DNA from: Ceratopteris richardii
Lineage: Eukaryota; Streptophyta; Polypodiopsida; Polypodiales; Pteridaceae
DNA: 64,000 nt
Reading direction: 5' to 3'
Assembly: GCA_020310875.1 (NCBI GenBank)
Contig: CM035417.1
Location: 111,897,452 to 111,961,451 of the forward strand
Below, in pieces: positions 12,372 through 24,049 of this stretch (its first letter is position 1; every line of letters begins with the position of its first letter). Position numbers and translations under genes: made by a program. A model generated the notes under the pieces. The model did no database searches, had not been told where the DNA came from, and saw only the letters and a list, made by a program, of their open reading frames with translations.

Positions 12372-13189
12372 ATGATGCACTTGTTGATGAGAGAGCTGAT
12401 ATTACATGTTAAGCGTGCTAATGATGTGCTTCTAATCATTGTTGTCTATGTTGACGACATGCTGCTCACTAGTCCTATTGAGAAGCATATTGCTGATTAC
12501 AAGGCTGATTTGCATGCCTCATTTGAGATGTCTGATTTGGGGCATTTGCATCACCAATTGTGTATTCAATTTATGCATGTTGATGGCGGAATGGATTTGT
12601 GTCAAACGAAATATATTGACACATTATTGCAGTGTTTTGCCCTTGACGACTGTAAGCCTATTGCCACTCCTATGGAGACAGGTTTACAATTGAGTCTTCA
12701 TGATGCTGGAGATGCATTTGATACTGTTCTCTATCAGCAAGCTATTGGATGCTTGATTTACTTATGCATTACTCTGCCAGATATTCAATTTGCTGTCTCA
12801 CAGACGATCAGGTTTATGCATTTCCCAGGAGTCATGCATTGGAAGGCGGTTAAGCACATCTTTCGCTACTTGAGTGGTACTCAGCTACTTGGGTTGTTTT
12901 ATCCCAAGGGGGGATCACTACCGCCAAATTTGCATGCTTTTTCTAACTCAGATTGGGCTGGTTGCTATGACACTCGTGTGTCCACCAGTGGTTTTTGCTT
13001 CATGCTTGGTAGCTTATGTATATCTTGGTTGAGCAAGAAGCAGCCTACTGTGGCCACTTCCAATTGTGAGGCTGAGTATGGGGCAGCTTTCACAGCGACT
13101 GTTGAGTGTGTGTGGCTCAAATGCCTTATGGCTGATTTGGCTGTTGGCCAGTCTTCTGCCACCACCATCTTCACTGATAGTCAGAGCGC
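12372..13189 (+). pseudogene. Copia D reverse transcriptase and partial RNase H
   Basis: The RT catalytic block VVYVDDMLLTS lies near 12440, followed by the copia palm and thumb motifs (TPMETG, YLCITLPDIQFAVS) and the first half of RNase H (SDWAGCYDTRVSTSGFCF, then SWLSKKQPTVATSNCEAEY). The coding similarity stops at about 13189. The reading continuing past that point is antisense to LINE C ORF1 and is not part of the element. Confidence 0.86.
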
Positions 13190-14035
13190 AACGTTCCGTG
13201 TTGCTGATCTTCGAGGGCTAACTTTCCTCTTACGTCTTACTTCAGTGAATCCGTCTGAATCCATCTCTGCAACACAAGTTCCCTCTTCTTCCTCCATCAG
13301 AGGGGGATGACCCCGAGTGTCAACTTGGGGGAAAGGGTCCGGGGTCCCATCTGGTTTACTCTTGTTTTTATTGGTATTTTGCTTCAAGGGGCAACCTTTG
13401 ATCCTATGACCTTGGTGTCGACAACGGAAGCATGCATTTGGAAAATTCTTGTAAGTAACCTCTTGTACCCAAATCTTACCATCTCCATAGTTTATGGAGA
13501 TCTTCAAGGGAAGGACCTAATTTAAGTCTGTTTCGACGCAGATTTGTGGGTGCCATCGCGCATTGAAAGAATATTGAGCTCCTTCATAGATTAACCCCTC
13601 GACATCCTCTCTTGAGGCCATCGGCTGACCGATCTGTGAAACGATTTCTCGAAGAAATCCATACAGAAAATACGGAAGATTGGGAAGCTCGAGCCGGCTT
13701 ACAGGGCTTGGAAGGCCATCTCTTCATTCTCAAACACTAGAAGTAGGTGATTCGCCGGCAGGAATTGACATTTGCACAAAATTAAACCACGCGGGATCCA
13801 ATCCTTGCGCAGCCAAATTCTCACATCTTCTTTGGGGGGCCTAAGGCCAAAAACTTGACCGATCAGACAAGTTCTCATCAGTTCTTCTTGCTTTGCCGCC
13901 ACAAATTCCATGCATAAAGAGACCACCGGAGGAGCGAGGTCCGGTGGGACAGAATCCAACTCAAGGGGGCATTGGGACTGGAGGGGCACCACATTGCTCA
14001 GAATCAACAAGGGGAAAAAGATCAACTGTTACCGA
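13190..14035 (-). mobile_element. LINE C, family alpha, 5' portion (ORF1 remnant)
   Basis: Minus-strand ORF1 of the LINE interrupted by copia D. The N-terminal stretch (13699-14025) reads as a DUF4283-like RNA-binding domain (IGQVFGLRPPKEDVRIWLRK). The 13181-13507 stretch holds a CCHC knuckle (CFRCRHQGHRIKGCP) and a basic, charged tail. Between them the frame is broken. ORF1 proteins coat LINE RNA. The upper edge near 14035 is where the duplicated segment shared with 47.4 kb begins. Confidence 0.82.
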
Positions 14036-14470
14036 ACACGATTTGGCTTTAGTTAATCCACCATGAAATTGATGACGACATTCAGACGTCAACTATGACA
14101 CTGCAAGGGAAATTTTCCACTTGGAAAACATTTTCAAAGAAGGCTAGAATTCCATGGCAGCCATTTTCTCAATGCACATCCAATTTTTAGCCGTTTCGAT
14201 TATCACTCTTCGGGCATAATTTACTCATTCTGATTATCCTTTCTTTTTCCCATCATAATCACATTCCTCTCCAATAGATCCATAAATGTTAATAGCCGGG
14301 AAAGGAAAATGATTCCAGTTCCTTTATTTTTCATTCAAGTTCACGTCTTAAAAATATATGCGCTTTAAAGTTTACTTAACACATAGAAATTCACAGCTTA
14401 GCTCGTGACACCATGCATACTTTTTTTTCTCTTTTTTGTTTTGGAAGACAACAGGAAAGAAAGATTAATT
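14036..14470. repeat. Duplicated non-coding segment X, copy 1
   Basis: From CGATTTGG near 14041 to CACCATGCATAC at 14420, the sequence matches 47418-47761 with scattered substitutions; this copy has about 45 extra bases near 14112. It is followed by a T-rich run and by GACAACAGGAAAGAAAGATTAATT (14447-14470, shown for position only), which also occurs at 49500-49520. I see no ORF or RNA gene in it. It may be the flank of an old LINE insertion that was duplicated. Confidence 0.75.
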
Positions 14471-15017
14471 CATGTCGAAATTCCATTGCAGAATTATGCA
14501 TTAAGAACAGCGAAAGCGGGAATGTAAGGCAGCCAGAATCGTCACTGATAGGGGTAGCACATGACTTCATTTTTGGGTGACCGGATGCCTCTTTACGATC
14601 GACCCAAAAAGTGCATTAAGCGCACATGATCATCCGGTGACTGAATTTTCAGGTGACCTCATATCACCAGATTTAGGATAACTGAATTTTTTATTCATTA
14701 AATTATATACATATAAAGGAATACGTATTGTAACGTTTTTCTTGAAAAAAAGACAAAAGCATATGACGTCTTTTTTTTATTGGTTAATAATAACTTTTAT
14801 TTAATAAAGACAATGATCCAAACATTCATCGAGTCAACTCTGAACATCGTCTATAAAAATAATAAAATTACTTGAAATCAGGTCACCCGAATGGACTGGT
14901 GCTCAAGGGCACCCGTCCGTTGGCCTTATCACTTTTGGGTGACCTGAAAAGCTGATTTTATCCCCGAAGTACGGTGAGAAACTCTCATGTGCGAGGCCTA
15001 TGAGGAGAGGGAGTGAA
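14471..15017. other. Non-coding gap with a possible MITE
   Basis: No gene is seen here. It holds the inverted-repeat element at 14575-14888 and several further copies of the motif GGGTGACC or its complement, at about 14650 and 14938. LINE H begins at the right edge. Confidence 0.5.
14575..14888. mobile_element. Possible MITE, about 314 bp
   Basis: GGGTGACCGGAT at 14575-14586 is inverted with one mismatch as ATCAGGTCACCC at 14877-14888, around an AT-rich, non-coding interior. That is the form of a small non-autonomous DNA element. No clear target-site duplication flanks it, and extra copies of the same motif nearby make the true ends uncertain. Confidence 0.35.
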
Positions 15018-15138
15018 CAATCTCATGGCGAGCTAGGGTTTGTCCTCTTCTAGGTTTCCCTCTTTCGCCTATGGCTTGTCAGCTGCCCTCTATACATCGA
15101 TTGCCATCCAGCCCCTCCCCCCCCCCCCTCGGGGAGGT

Positions 15139-16701
15139 ATGGCGCTCCAAGAAGCTTTGAGAAATGGGTTGGTTGACATCAAATCGCCAGACCATCTAAA
15201 GGCCGCTCCTTGTCTCCCCTTCCACAAACTTCTACTCAAGAATGGCAACCATTTGGAGGTTGGTGAAGGTTCCCCAAAATCTCCTACATAACTACGCTCC
15301 CCAATCAATATCATCAATTCAGGCCTTGTAACTGAACCAACCGGCCCTATGCACATCAGCCCCAAATCTCATAAGGAAGCAAGCTCATATGCTCAAGCTA
15401 TTGCAAACGCCCCTCAAGGTTTATTCTCTCTGTTTAATCAACCGACAAACTCAGGTAACCCCTTTCCTATTCACTTCTCGGTAGATAAGGGTAAGTAGAA
15501 GATAGATAAAGTAGAGGCTATAGGCAATGTGTCAGAATGCGAAGACCAGCCTAATAAAATTAACCTCGATTTTGATCTGCCCGATAAGGACAAAACCACC
15601 TTGATCATAGACACGAATACGCTATCTAACTGGCATAACCAGCTCTATGAAAACATTGTAGTTGGTCTTTGCCATGGCCCGAGGCCGCCACAAGAACTGC
15701 TCAAATCTTGGATTAAAGCGAATTGGGAAAGTGCTATCCAAGTTCTGTCTGAAGGACAATGGCTAATAAGGAATACCCCGATTTCTTTTTTAAGATGGCA
15801 CCCTGGTTTTGACCATAGAGGACCTGAGCCCACAAAAGTTTCAATCTGGTTTGAGTTCGCTGATCTCCCCATTGAATCTTACCCTTGGATTGAGCAGATA
15901 GGCAATATTTTGGGTAAGGTTTTGGGGCAAAAGCCTAGAAGCAATTTCAACTCTAAGTGGGACCCCCAAATCCTGATAGAGATAGACTTGGCCCAAGAAA
16001 TTAAGCCCTTGGTGATCATAAAGGATTCTGATGGATGTTTTTCACACGAACAGAACATTCTTTACAAAAGTCTAACTAATGTTTGTTTTAACTATTTTCA
16101 ATAGGGCCATTTAATCAAGGAATGCCCTTTGATGGCCAGTAATAAAGAGTCCTCTGATACAACAACCAAGCAAGACCCAAACTATAAGGGGTCTAGGAAG
16201 AAAGATAAGTCTTTTATAAGAGCAAAAAAAAGGATCAACATCTATCGAACAAAAAATCAGTACAACTTGAAAAGCTAAGTTATCCTTTTAGTGTTTTGGA
16301 AGATGGGTTTACAGAAGGGATAACATATATGGAAGATGAACATATTGAATTAGATGTCAAATCTGACTCCCCTCTAATAATCATCAGTCAAGGGAAGATG
16401 CTCATATGAACAATTCCTCTAAGGACCCTCAAAGTCTTTCCAAGGATCCAGGTAACAATCTTATCTGTTCTTCTGATGATGAAGAGCTTGTTGAGGTCAA
16501 CCATGAAGATGAAACCTTCTCTAATCAACTCAACACGATAATGAAAGGATAGAGGACCTCCAAATGCAGAATATTAGTCCTATCCTTGAAGTTAAATCTC
16601 AAGGTAGTCCCCAAAAGGCCACTACACGTAAGAGTACAAGGAAGGAAACTATTAGGATTTCTAGGATAGGCATTAAGCCCCCCAAACGCCATAAAAAATG
16701 A
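15139..16701 (+). pseudogene. LINE H ORF1 (RNA-binding protein) remnant
   Basis: The start ATG at 15139 (MALQEALRNG) was chosen because LINE M has the equivalent start MALFEALHNG at 40111. A DUF4283-like domain lies at about 15610-15930 (VVGLCHGPRPPQELLKSWIK through WFEFADLPIESYPWIEQ), with a decayed CCHC knuckle near 16080-16130 and a low-complexity acidic/basic tail ending with the stop at 16699-16701. In-frame stops occur at 15289-15291, 15496-15498 and 16102-16104, and the region after 16200 is further shifted. It would have coated LINE RNA. Confidence 0.82.
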
Positions 16702-16756
16702 GTTCTTTTTTGTTCTTTCTCTTATGTGTCTTTTTCAAGACTGTCTAATTTCCATC

Positions 16757-18039
16757 ATGGACTCCATAAACATTGTCTCTCTTAACACTAAGGGCTTAAC
16801 CGACCTAGTTAGCGGTAAGATCATTTGTAATTGGATAAAAGATGTTGCATTAACCCTTGATGTGATTTGCATGTAGGAGCTCAAAGTGGATGGTTTTAAT
16901 CTTCTGTCAAATCTTAAAATCATCTCTAATAGACATACTTGGTACTGTAGTGAGCATTCTAAAGGAAAGGGTGGTGCTTCCATTGGCATCTCCAACTCCA
17001 TTTCTCATGTTGTTGATAAATGCATTTTTAGTAATTCTCATAAATGGATTGCCCTTAAATGTCTCGATCCCTTGAATCTCAGTGTTGTTTGTATTTATGC
17101 CTCTAACACTTCTCTAGAAAGGTCTAACTATTGGAATGAGTTGTCATCACTCTTCGGTAATATTATCTTAACTGGTGACTTTAATATGGTTGTTAATAGG
17201 ATTGAAAGGCAGGATAATCATAATAATGTTCTGCAAGGAGGTGAAAAGGCTAGCTGGTTCAATATGGTGAATACTTTGAACCTCGTTGACTGCTCTCCTA
17301 ACACAGGTCATACTCGGAATAACAGAAACCCCTCTAATTTATTGGCTACCAGGCTTGATAAATTTTACATGGCTAATGATAGATGTTAGGATCTATGCCA
17401 TTTTACTTGTTATAAAGACCCCTCCCTGTAGCTATCTGACCATTTGCCTTTGGTTATCAAGTTGTTCAACAACTCTCCTAATTATAGGGCTAGCTGGCCC
17501 CATTTGGATAGCTCCCTTATGAAGTTTCCCTATGTCAAAGACCAAACTAAACACATTCTTTTGTTTCATTTTTATGTGAGTAACTCTTCCCCTTTCATTG
17601 CTTGGGAGAAATCTATAAAAGATATCCAAGCCCTTTTCACTAGACTCAAGTCTAAAGCCAAGAAGATTAGGAATCAAAGAAGAATGATGATCCTCAAAGA
17701 GATAGAACAAAATGAGTTGGTCAACATAGACCAACCTAGCAAAAGTCAGAAGATCCTTCATCTTCAAGAAAGGTTGAGGTGTAAAGATTACATTCTTGCT
17801 AGTGGTGCTCTTGCTGGATCAAGAGAATTCTGGCCTAGGAAAGTGGATAAACCCAACAAATACATGTTTCACATTTTGAAAAAGAAGAGGACTAGGGATT
17901 TTGTTCCCTTGTTGAGGAAGAATTATGGGGATCATGCTATGTCTATGCAAGAGAATTTACAAGAGGTTTTCTCTTTCTTTACCAATGTTTTCTCTATGCG
18001 TCCCAAGAGATGGGATGATATCCAGAGGGCTAGGCCCTT
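16757..18039 (+). pseudogene. LINE H ORF2, endonuclease part
   Basis: The reading frame opens at ATG 16757 (MDSINIVSLNTKGL, the first strand of an APE-type endonuclease) and continues in one frame to the gypsy junction, with in-frame stops at 16874-16876, 17387-17389 and just before LSDHLPL near 17430. Catalytic landmarks are ELK (after the first stop), GDFNMV near 17175 and SDH near 17437. A linker leading to RT follows (DFVPLLRKNYG). RT itself is absent. Confidence 0.85.
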
Positions 18040-18647
18040 TGTTGGAACTCAAGGTCAAGCACAAACCATGGAAGCGCATCAAAGAAGTGGACATACAAGA
18101 AGGAGGAGCAGGTAGGAAGCTCCAAGAATATGTCAAATTTTCAGAAGAATCCCCTACAAAAACACCGATTTTCATCACTAAAAGCCATTGTAAATACCAT
18201 TTTATATTTTTGTATCCTCATTTTGTTCAAGTCGAGGAGTCCTCAAGCTTGAGGCATATCAGAAGTATCATCCTATCAATTTTCATATTTTTTAGACTCC
18301 GTTTGAGCCCTCAAATAAGCCTTGGAACCTAAATTTTAACTAGGTTGGACACTAGGTCTAGACAAGGCCAAAACTACTCAGAAAACTATAAAAAGAGCTA
18401 GATAGCTCATTCTTGGGGTTAGCTTGTTAGCTTGGGGTTAGCCTTTGTAAGAGATTTCCTTTGCAATAGAAAAGTTTCCATTGTTCCTCTATTTGATCTT
18501 GCCTTGTGTGCATGTGTGTCTATGTGCATGCTTGTGTGCCTTTACTCACGCACTTGTGCCTTCACTCGCTCATGGTCTTCATATCATTCCTCACATCTCC
18601 GCACATTGACAAGTAAAGGAGGTGGTGCTTACGCTTGAGCTACACCA
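18040..18647 (+). repeat. Gypsy I 5' LTR
   Basis: Begins TGTTGGAACTCAAGG exactly at the LINE H junction and ends near GAGCTACACCA, just before the primer site. The same unit recurs at 28271. It includes a probable promoter (AACTATAAAAAG near 18386) and TG/CA-rich stretches toward its end. Confidence 0.85.
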
Positions 18648-18650
18648 AAT

Positions 18651-18673
18651 TTTGGCACCCTTGTCGGGGAGAG
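18651..18673 (+). promoter_or_regulatory. Gypsy I primer binding site
   Basis: TTTGGCACCCTTGTCGGGGA follows the LTR. It resembles the plant Athila/Tat site TTTGGCGCCGTTGCCGGGGA. The second copy at about 28896 reads TTTGGCGTTGTTGCCAGGGA. Confidence 0.75.
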
Positions 18674-18984
18674 AGCTTCGAGGACGAGTGTTGTGATGAT
18701 AAGATCATAGATTTGCGACATTAGAAGGTAAAAAAAACTATCATTTCTATTCATTTTCTGATTTTTCTTCTTCATCTTCATCATCATCATCATCATTATC
18801 ACCGTCTTCATCCTTCTTCATCTTCATAGAAATTTCTTGTTTTTTAGTGCATTTTCACCACTTTCATACCATTTTTCATGCATTATTGTGCAAGAAGGAG
18901 TTAGGAAGTGCAAGAGAGAGCAACTGTCTATGTTTCTTCACGATTTTCTGCACATACGGAGCTCGCCATTGCTTGATGCTCAAA

Positions 18985-19820
18985 AATTTGAATTTCCCGC
19001 CAAAAAAACACGATTCTGGCTGAAAATCATGATTTTCATAGAATTCAAAATTTTCAAAAAAAATGCGATTTCCAGTTCCCGCCTAAGTCACACAAAAACA
19101 CGATTCTCTAGATAGCATGGAAACTTGAGCTTTGGAAAAAAACACGATTTTCAGTGGGCTCAACATTGCAATTTTCACAAATCACAATTTTCAACCAAAA
19201 AACGATTTTGAGGAAACATGATTTTTAATCAAAATTGAAATTTTCTGATCATTCTCAAAATCGTGATTTTCTGGTAAAAACACGATTTTGACTCGCAAAA
19301 ACACGATTTTCAATCAAATCGTGATTTTCATATCAAAAACACGATTTTGAGAAAACACGATTTTCAATCAAAATCGTGATTTTCTGGTCATTCTCAAAAT
19401 CGTGATTTTTAGGCCAAAAATAGGATTTTTGTCAAAATTATGGTTTTCAGCATTTTCATTCAAAATCGTGTCTTTCATGATTCTCACTCAAAATCACGTT
19501 TTTCACGATTCTCACTCAAAATCGCGTTTTTCACGATTCTCACCCAAAATCGCGTTTTTCATGATTCTCACTCAAAATCGCATTTTTCATGATTCTCACT
19601 CAAAATCGCGTTTTTCACGATTCTCATTCAAAATCGCATTTTTCACGATTTTCAGTTGGATCCAAAATCACAATTTTCAGAACATGATTTTCATAAGTGC
19701 TCAGCATCACGATTTTCATGATTTCACAAAATCGTGATTTTTACGGTTGCTTAGCATCGCGATTTTCATGATCCCTCAAAATCACGATTCTCATACAAAA
19801 TCGTGATTTTTCCAAAAGGT
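18985..19820. repeat. Palindromic motif array in the gypsy I leader, copy 1
   Basis: About 800 bases are built from dozens of imperfect copies of AAAATCGTGATTTT, AAAATCGCG and TTTTCACGATTCTCACTC. The core AAAATCGTGATTTT is nearly self-complementary, so the RNA could fold into many alternative hairpins. No credible protein is encoded; the long open frames here are low-complexity artefacts of the repeat. Confidence 0.85.
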
Positions 19821-20284
19821 CTTGTTTGCATGTTTTGACCCTTACGAGCATGGTTTGACATAAAGTTTTCATCAAAAGACCATTTTTTGAGCTCTGTAGC
19901 TCGCTGGATGATTTGAAGTTGACCCTTAGGTGCGACTACTAACCCAAGGGGACTCCAAAGGATTTTGAGCAATACACAGAAAAAATTTGGGACCAGAAGG
20001 CAAAGCTTATGAACGTGAGATCTGGTAGACACCTAGGCAAGGATAGACAAAGCAATAGATCTTCTCAGGCTAGTGTCAACCATAGAGCTAAGTCTTGGGC
20101 ACAACAACTAAGTGGTTATCCTTACGTACTAAGCTCTGACACGTGACTCAAAAATGTCTTTTAGCATGGGAAAACCTGTAGGGGGCTCAGGCACTGCCTA
20201 TCTACAAACACCAGAAGGTCATATAAGACACAATTGGAATATATTCAGACCAACTGATTAGGTGCTCGCATCTATGAGGATGGC

Positions 20285-21388
20285 TTGAGGCAATCAGTTA
20301 TCCAACTCAAAAATCCAGATCAACCCTTTGGACTTGAACACCCAGTGGTGAAGTTTGAAGATGGCTCTTTCATTGATAAGCAAGGAACCATGTACGTGGT
20401 CACTAGCTTAACATATATGTCAGATGAGTTTGGAAATATCATTCTTGAGAATGAGATAGGAGAGGCAAATCAAGGAGACCTAGGACGAGAAGCCAAGATT
20501 CCACGAGGCAAATCTGTCTTGACAAGAGTGATTATTCCAGAGTGGGTTCCCCAAGAAAACAAAAGCATAGAACTATTTTTGAATAGAGAAACAGAGGAAG
20601 CCTTTTGGAGATTCAAGCCTAATCAACCTAGCCCAATAGTCACCATTTATGAGTTCAAGGATCGGGAGATACCAGGCAAAGTTTTTTTCTACTTGGATAA
20701 CACATCGGAGAAAATGTTCTTGGTATCAAATCATGGAAAGCATGCATACAGTTGGCAAGGTGAATTGATTTTTCCTCCACCAAGAGCTAGTGTTTCCCAT
20801 GGCCTCCACGGAGTGGGATCATCCCAGGCTCATGAAAACCAAAGGGGAAGAACTAGAGAGAGACCTGAGGTAAGCTTTACACACAATGTGGGTAGAGATA
20901 GATCAAGCCGGGAAGGTGAAAGACCTGAAAGAGAAAGACATCAAGCACATAGGCATCAAAGAGATGAACAGGATTTTCCATTGCCTAGACCTCAAGAATA
21001 CCAAAGAACCCCTAGATCCACTCAAGTGATCAAGGCAATGAAGAATTATTTTGACGGGATAGGAGATCCTTATGATCATATGGCCGAGTTCAAACAAGCT
21101 TTAAGAGCTGAACAAGTTGAGGATTTGTTGACCCAGTATGAGGCATTTGGTTTGACTCTTAAGGACACTGCATTAGCTTGGTTTCAACCACTAAACAGAC
21201 ACAACTATCACGATGAAGAAGGAGACATGAGTGAAGGTGAAGAAGGTAATACTTATCTTCCAATCATCCACCAAGGTTACACAACCAAAGCAATCGTAGA
21301 TTCAGGTGCTCGTGTTGCTATTGCGACCACCTCCTTATGGAAGCAATGGGGAAAACCCACATTAAGACCAACTAGAATGAAGCTTTAA
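20285..21388 (+). pseudogene. Gypsy I gag and protease region
   Basis: The N-terminal half is a Gag-like protein without a recognisable zinc knuckle (YVVTSLTYMSDEFGNI, then an Arg/Glu-rich segment of about 60 residues). Next is a capsid-like segment (MKNYFDGIGDPYDHMAEFKQ, AWFQPL), then a retropepsin motif AIVDSGARVAIAT near 21290. The start at 20285 is simply the first one after the leader, so the true start is uncertain. Confidence 0.75.
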
Positions 21389-22419
21389 ATGGGATGGTAA
21401 TGTTGAAAGACCTCTAGGATTGCAAGAAGGGATAACTCTAACCACATGTGGTGTAGAGTTTGAACACACATTTGCTATATGTGACTTTGAGAAAAATAAT
21501 GTCTACGAGATGATCCTAGGAAGACCCTTCCTACGACAACTGCAAATAGTACAGGACTAGGGAACCATCTCCCTGTACTTGCAACAATTAGGGGTCACCA
21601 CCAAGGTCAATTTGAAGGATTACACCTTCAGAGATGTACCACCCCTACAATGGAATCCTATCCACAAAGCGAAAAAAGATTCAATCTCTCTGCATTCTGG
21701 AAGTTCTCCTGATCCATCCTGGATGCATGAAGATACTCACTGTGGATGTGCAAGGTTGAAGAGGAAGAGGAAACATGCCTAAAAGCGAGAGAAGAAGGAA
21801 CTTCTCAAGGAGAAAGATCAGTTAAAGACCCAGCCTGCACACCGATGATCTTTCCAAATGAGGAATTTGAGCCTCATGATTGGGCAGAAATCTTAGCCAC
21901 CATGGACATTGCGGTCAATGAAGAACAATGGAAACCTCATTTTGATGAGGAGGGTTATGATATTTTAGTGTTCATGTGTCAACCCTTGTTAGAAGAGTGT
22001 GACACTACTGAAGTCATTGAAGAAGGAGGATGATGATGATCTAGAGTCCATCGTGATGGATAGTTGCTTTAACTCAGAAAAGCACTATTTAGAAGATGTA
22101 GGAGTGTTTAACCAAAAAGAAGAAGAACCTCACACAAGCATTAAAATGGTAAATTCAAAGGATGGAAGTGAGAATAGTCAAAAGAAAAAGAAAAGAAAAG
22201 TAGTGAAACAAGAAGAGGACGAATCATTGTTTGAAATACCAAAAAACTTCAAGAATATGAAGTTGAAGACCGAAAAATTTTGGTACGAATGCCTAAGAGA
22301 GAGGCCACCATAGGAGAATCATATGATACTAAATAAAAGACGAAAATATTTGTAGTCACTATAATTGAAGGAAACAAAGAGAGATGTACGTACATAGGAG
22401 AAGACCTAAGTGCACAAGA

Positions 22420-23460
22420 AGAAATGGAGCTCGTAGCTCTATTAAGGGAATATAGGGACGTGTTTTCATGGCACTATAGAGACTTGAAAGGGGTAGATCT
22501 AAGAATATGCTCTCATATGATCCCCATGACTGTTGATGCCAAGCCCATGAAATAGAAGCCCTACACATATAATGAAACTTATGCAGCAAAAATAAAAGAA
22601 CAAATTGATAGGCTGGTTGAAGCTAGATTTATCTATGAGATTGAGCATACTGAATGGGTGTCCCCCATTGTAGTGGTTCCCAAGAAGAATGGAAAGTTGC
22701 GAGTGTGTATTAATCTTAAAAAATTTAATGCCGCTACCATCAGAGATAGATATCCGCTTCCAATCATTGAACATTTATTGGAACGTGTTGCAGGAAAGGA
22801 AGTTTATAGCTTTCTTGATGGATTTTCAGGTTACAACCCAAGAAGCCATAGCCCCAGAAGATCAACACAAAACAGCTTTTTCCACAGAGTGGGGAATCTT
22901 TGCATTTCACGTGATGCCATTTGGGCTCACAAATGCACCTGCAACATTCCAACGGCTCATGTGTCATGTATTCAAAGAGTTCTTGTGAAAGAGCTTAGAA
23001 GTATATGTGGATGATTTATGTGCTCATTCCCAAGAAAGAAGATACCACATCCCCAAGCTTAGACAGATCTTCAACAAGTGTAGAGAATATTGAGTGTCTC
23101 TGAACCCAGAGAAGTGTGTGTGTCCATGGTACGACAAGGTAAAATCTTAGGTCACATTGTTTCTAAGAATGGAATATCAACGGATGAGGACAAAGTAAGA
23201 GCCATAGCGGAGCTGCTGAGGCCAAGGAATTTTAAAGAGGTACAGGCCTTTATGGGCCATTGTCGATATTACCATAGGTTTATCCACATTTATGCAATCA
23301 TAGCTAGAGCTTTTTATGCCTTATTGACAAATTTTGAGTGGAATGACGAATGCGAAAAGTCCTTCAATGAGCTGAAGAGACATTTATGCACAACACCAAT
23401 ATTGACCACTCTTGATTGGAATATTGGAATAAACCATTCCATGTTCATGTAGATGCATCC
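22420..23460 (+). pseudogene. Gypsy I reverse transcriptase region
   Basis: RT blocks seen are [20 protein letters not shown] (22660-22720), [19 protein letters not shown], the FLDGFSGY block, [18 protein letters not shown] near 22910, the catalytic VDD region near 23000, and the connection segment (LGHIVSKNGISTDEDKV, FMGHCRYYHRFI) at 23140-23290. This is the polymerase of the element, present as a fossil. Confidence 0.83.
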
Positions 23461-23592
23461 AATCATGCAATAGGATATGTGCTAGCACAACCCACAGGTG
23501 AACGAAATTTAGATTTACCCATAGCATATGCTAGCAGACAGCTAACAACAGCTGAATGAAACTATACCACAATAGAGTGAGAGGGCCTAGGC

Positions 23593-24021
23593 ATGGTATA
23601 TGGTCTAAAGAAGTTTAGACACTATTTATTGGCCAACAAGTTCAAGTTTTTCACGGATCATCAAGATTTGTTATATTTGGTCAATAAACCTTGCAATTTA
23701 GGACGCTTAGTAAGATGGTTCCTCTTACTAATGGAATATGACTTTAAAGTTGTTGTTAGGAAAGGTAGAACCCACTTTACGGCAGATCACCTTTCTCGCA
23801 TCACTTCAGGAGAGCCACTGCAAGCAGTGCCTGATGAACTTCCCGATGCTTATCTATTCAATTTAGAAGTTGTTACTAAATGGGAAAATAAGTTGGTACC
23901 TGTCCTAACCTTCAGACCTCCAAATAAGAATGTGAAAACAAACAAAGAAGATATTGTAAATCACAAAACTTTCAAATATTGGCAGGTAGTATGTACAAAC
24001 AAGATACAGAGGGTGTACTAG
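23593..24021 (+). pseudogene. Gypsy I RNase H region
   Basis: The sequence GLKKFRHYLLANKFKFFTDH followed by DLLYLVNKP and ADHLSRI is the typical gypsy RNase H tail. It is preceded at about 23450-23580 by the DASNHAIGYVLAQP and YASRQLTTAE motifs. Confidence 0.82.
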
Positions 24022-24049
24022 CTTTTTGTGTTGAGGATGATGAACATAG

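Larger units (their letters stand above)
9249..13189 (+). mobile_element. Copia D: Ty1/copia LTR element, 3' end missing
   Basis: A fossil LTR retrotransposon inserted into LINE C. Parts in order: 5' LTR (9249-9477), methionine-tRNA-type primer site, a short leader, gag with a CCHC knuckle, the protease and GAG-pre-integrase region, integrase core, reverse transcriptase and the start of RNase H. It stops inside RNase H at about 13189, where LINE C ORF1 begins, so the 3' LTR and the adjoining LINE segment were lost together. It is broken, with several breaks. Copia F at 58.0-60.0 kb belongs to the same family. Having only one LTR, it cannot be dated by LTR comparison. Confidence 0.92.
15018..18039 (+). 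mobile_element. LINE H, family beta, 3' part missing
   Basis: L1-type element of the same lineage as LINE M. Its 5' UTR (GCGAGCTAGGGTTTG) corresponds to the LINE M start. It contains ORF1, a short intergenic stretch, and ORF2 through the endonuclease into the linker before RT. It is cut at 18039 by the first LTR of gypsy I. No continuation appears beyond that element, so the 3' half was lost. Confidence 0.87.

Noticed and set aside
13190-13310. C-terminal extension of the copia D RNase H frame
   Set aside because: Past 13189 the bases are LINE C ORF1 read in antisense; the apparent extension is a junction artefact.
19402-19737. Open frame of 111 codons with repeated FMILTQN-like units
   Set aside because: It follows the palindromic leader array; the regular protein pattern is a by-product of the DNA repeat, and the second leader copy does not keep the frame.
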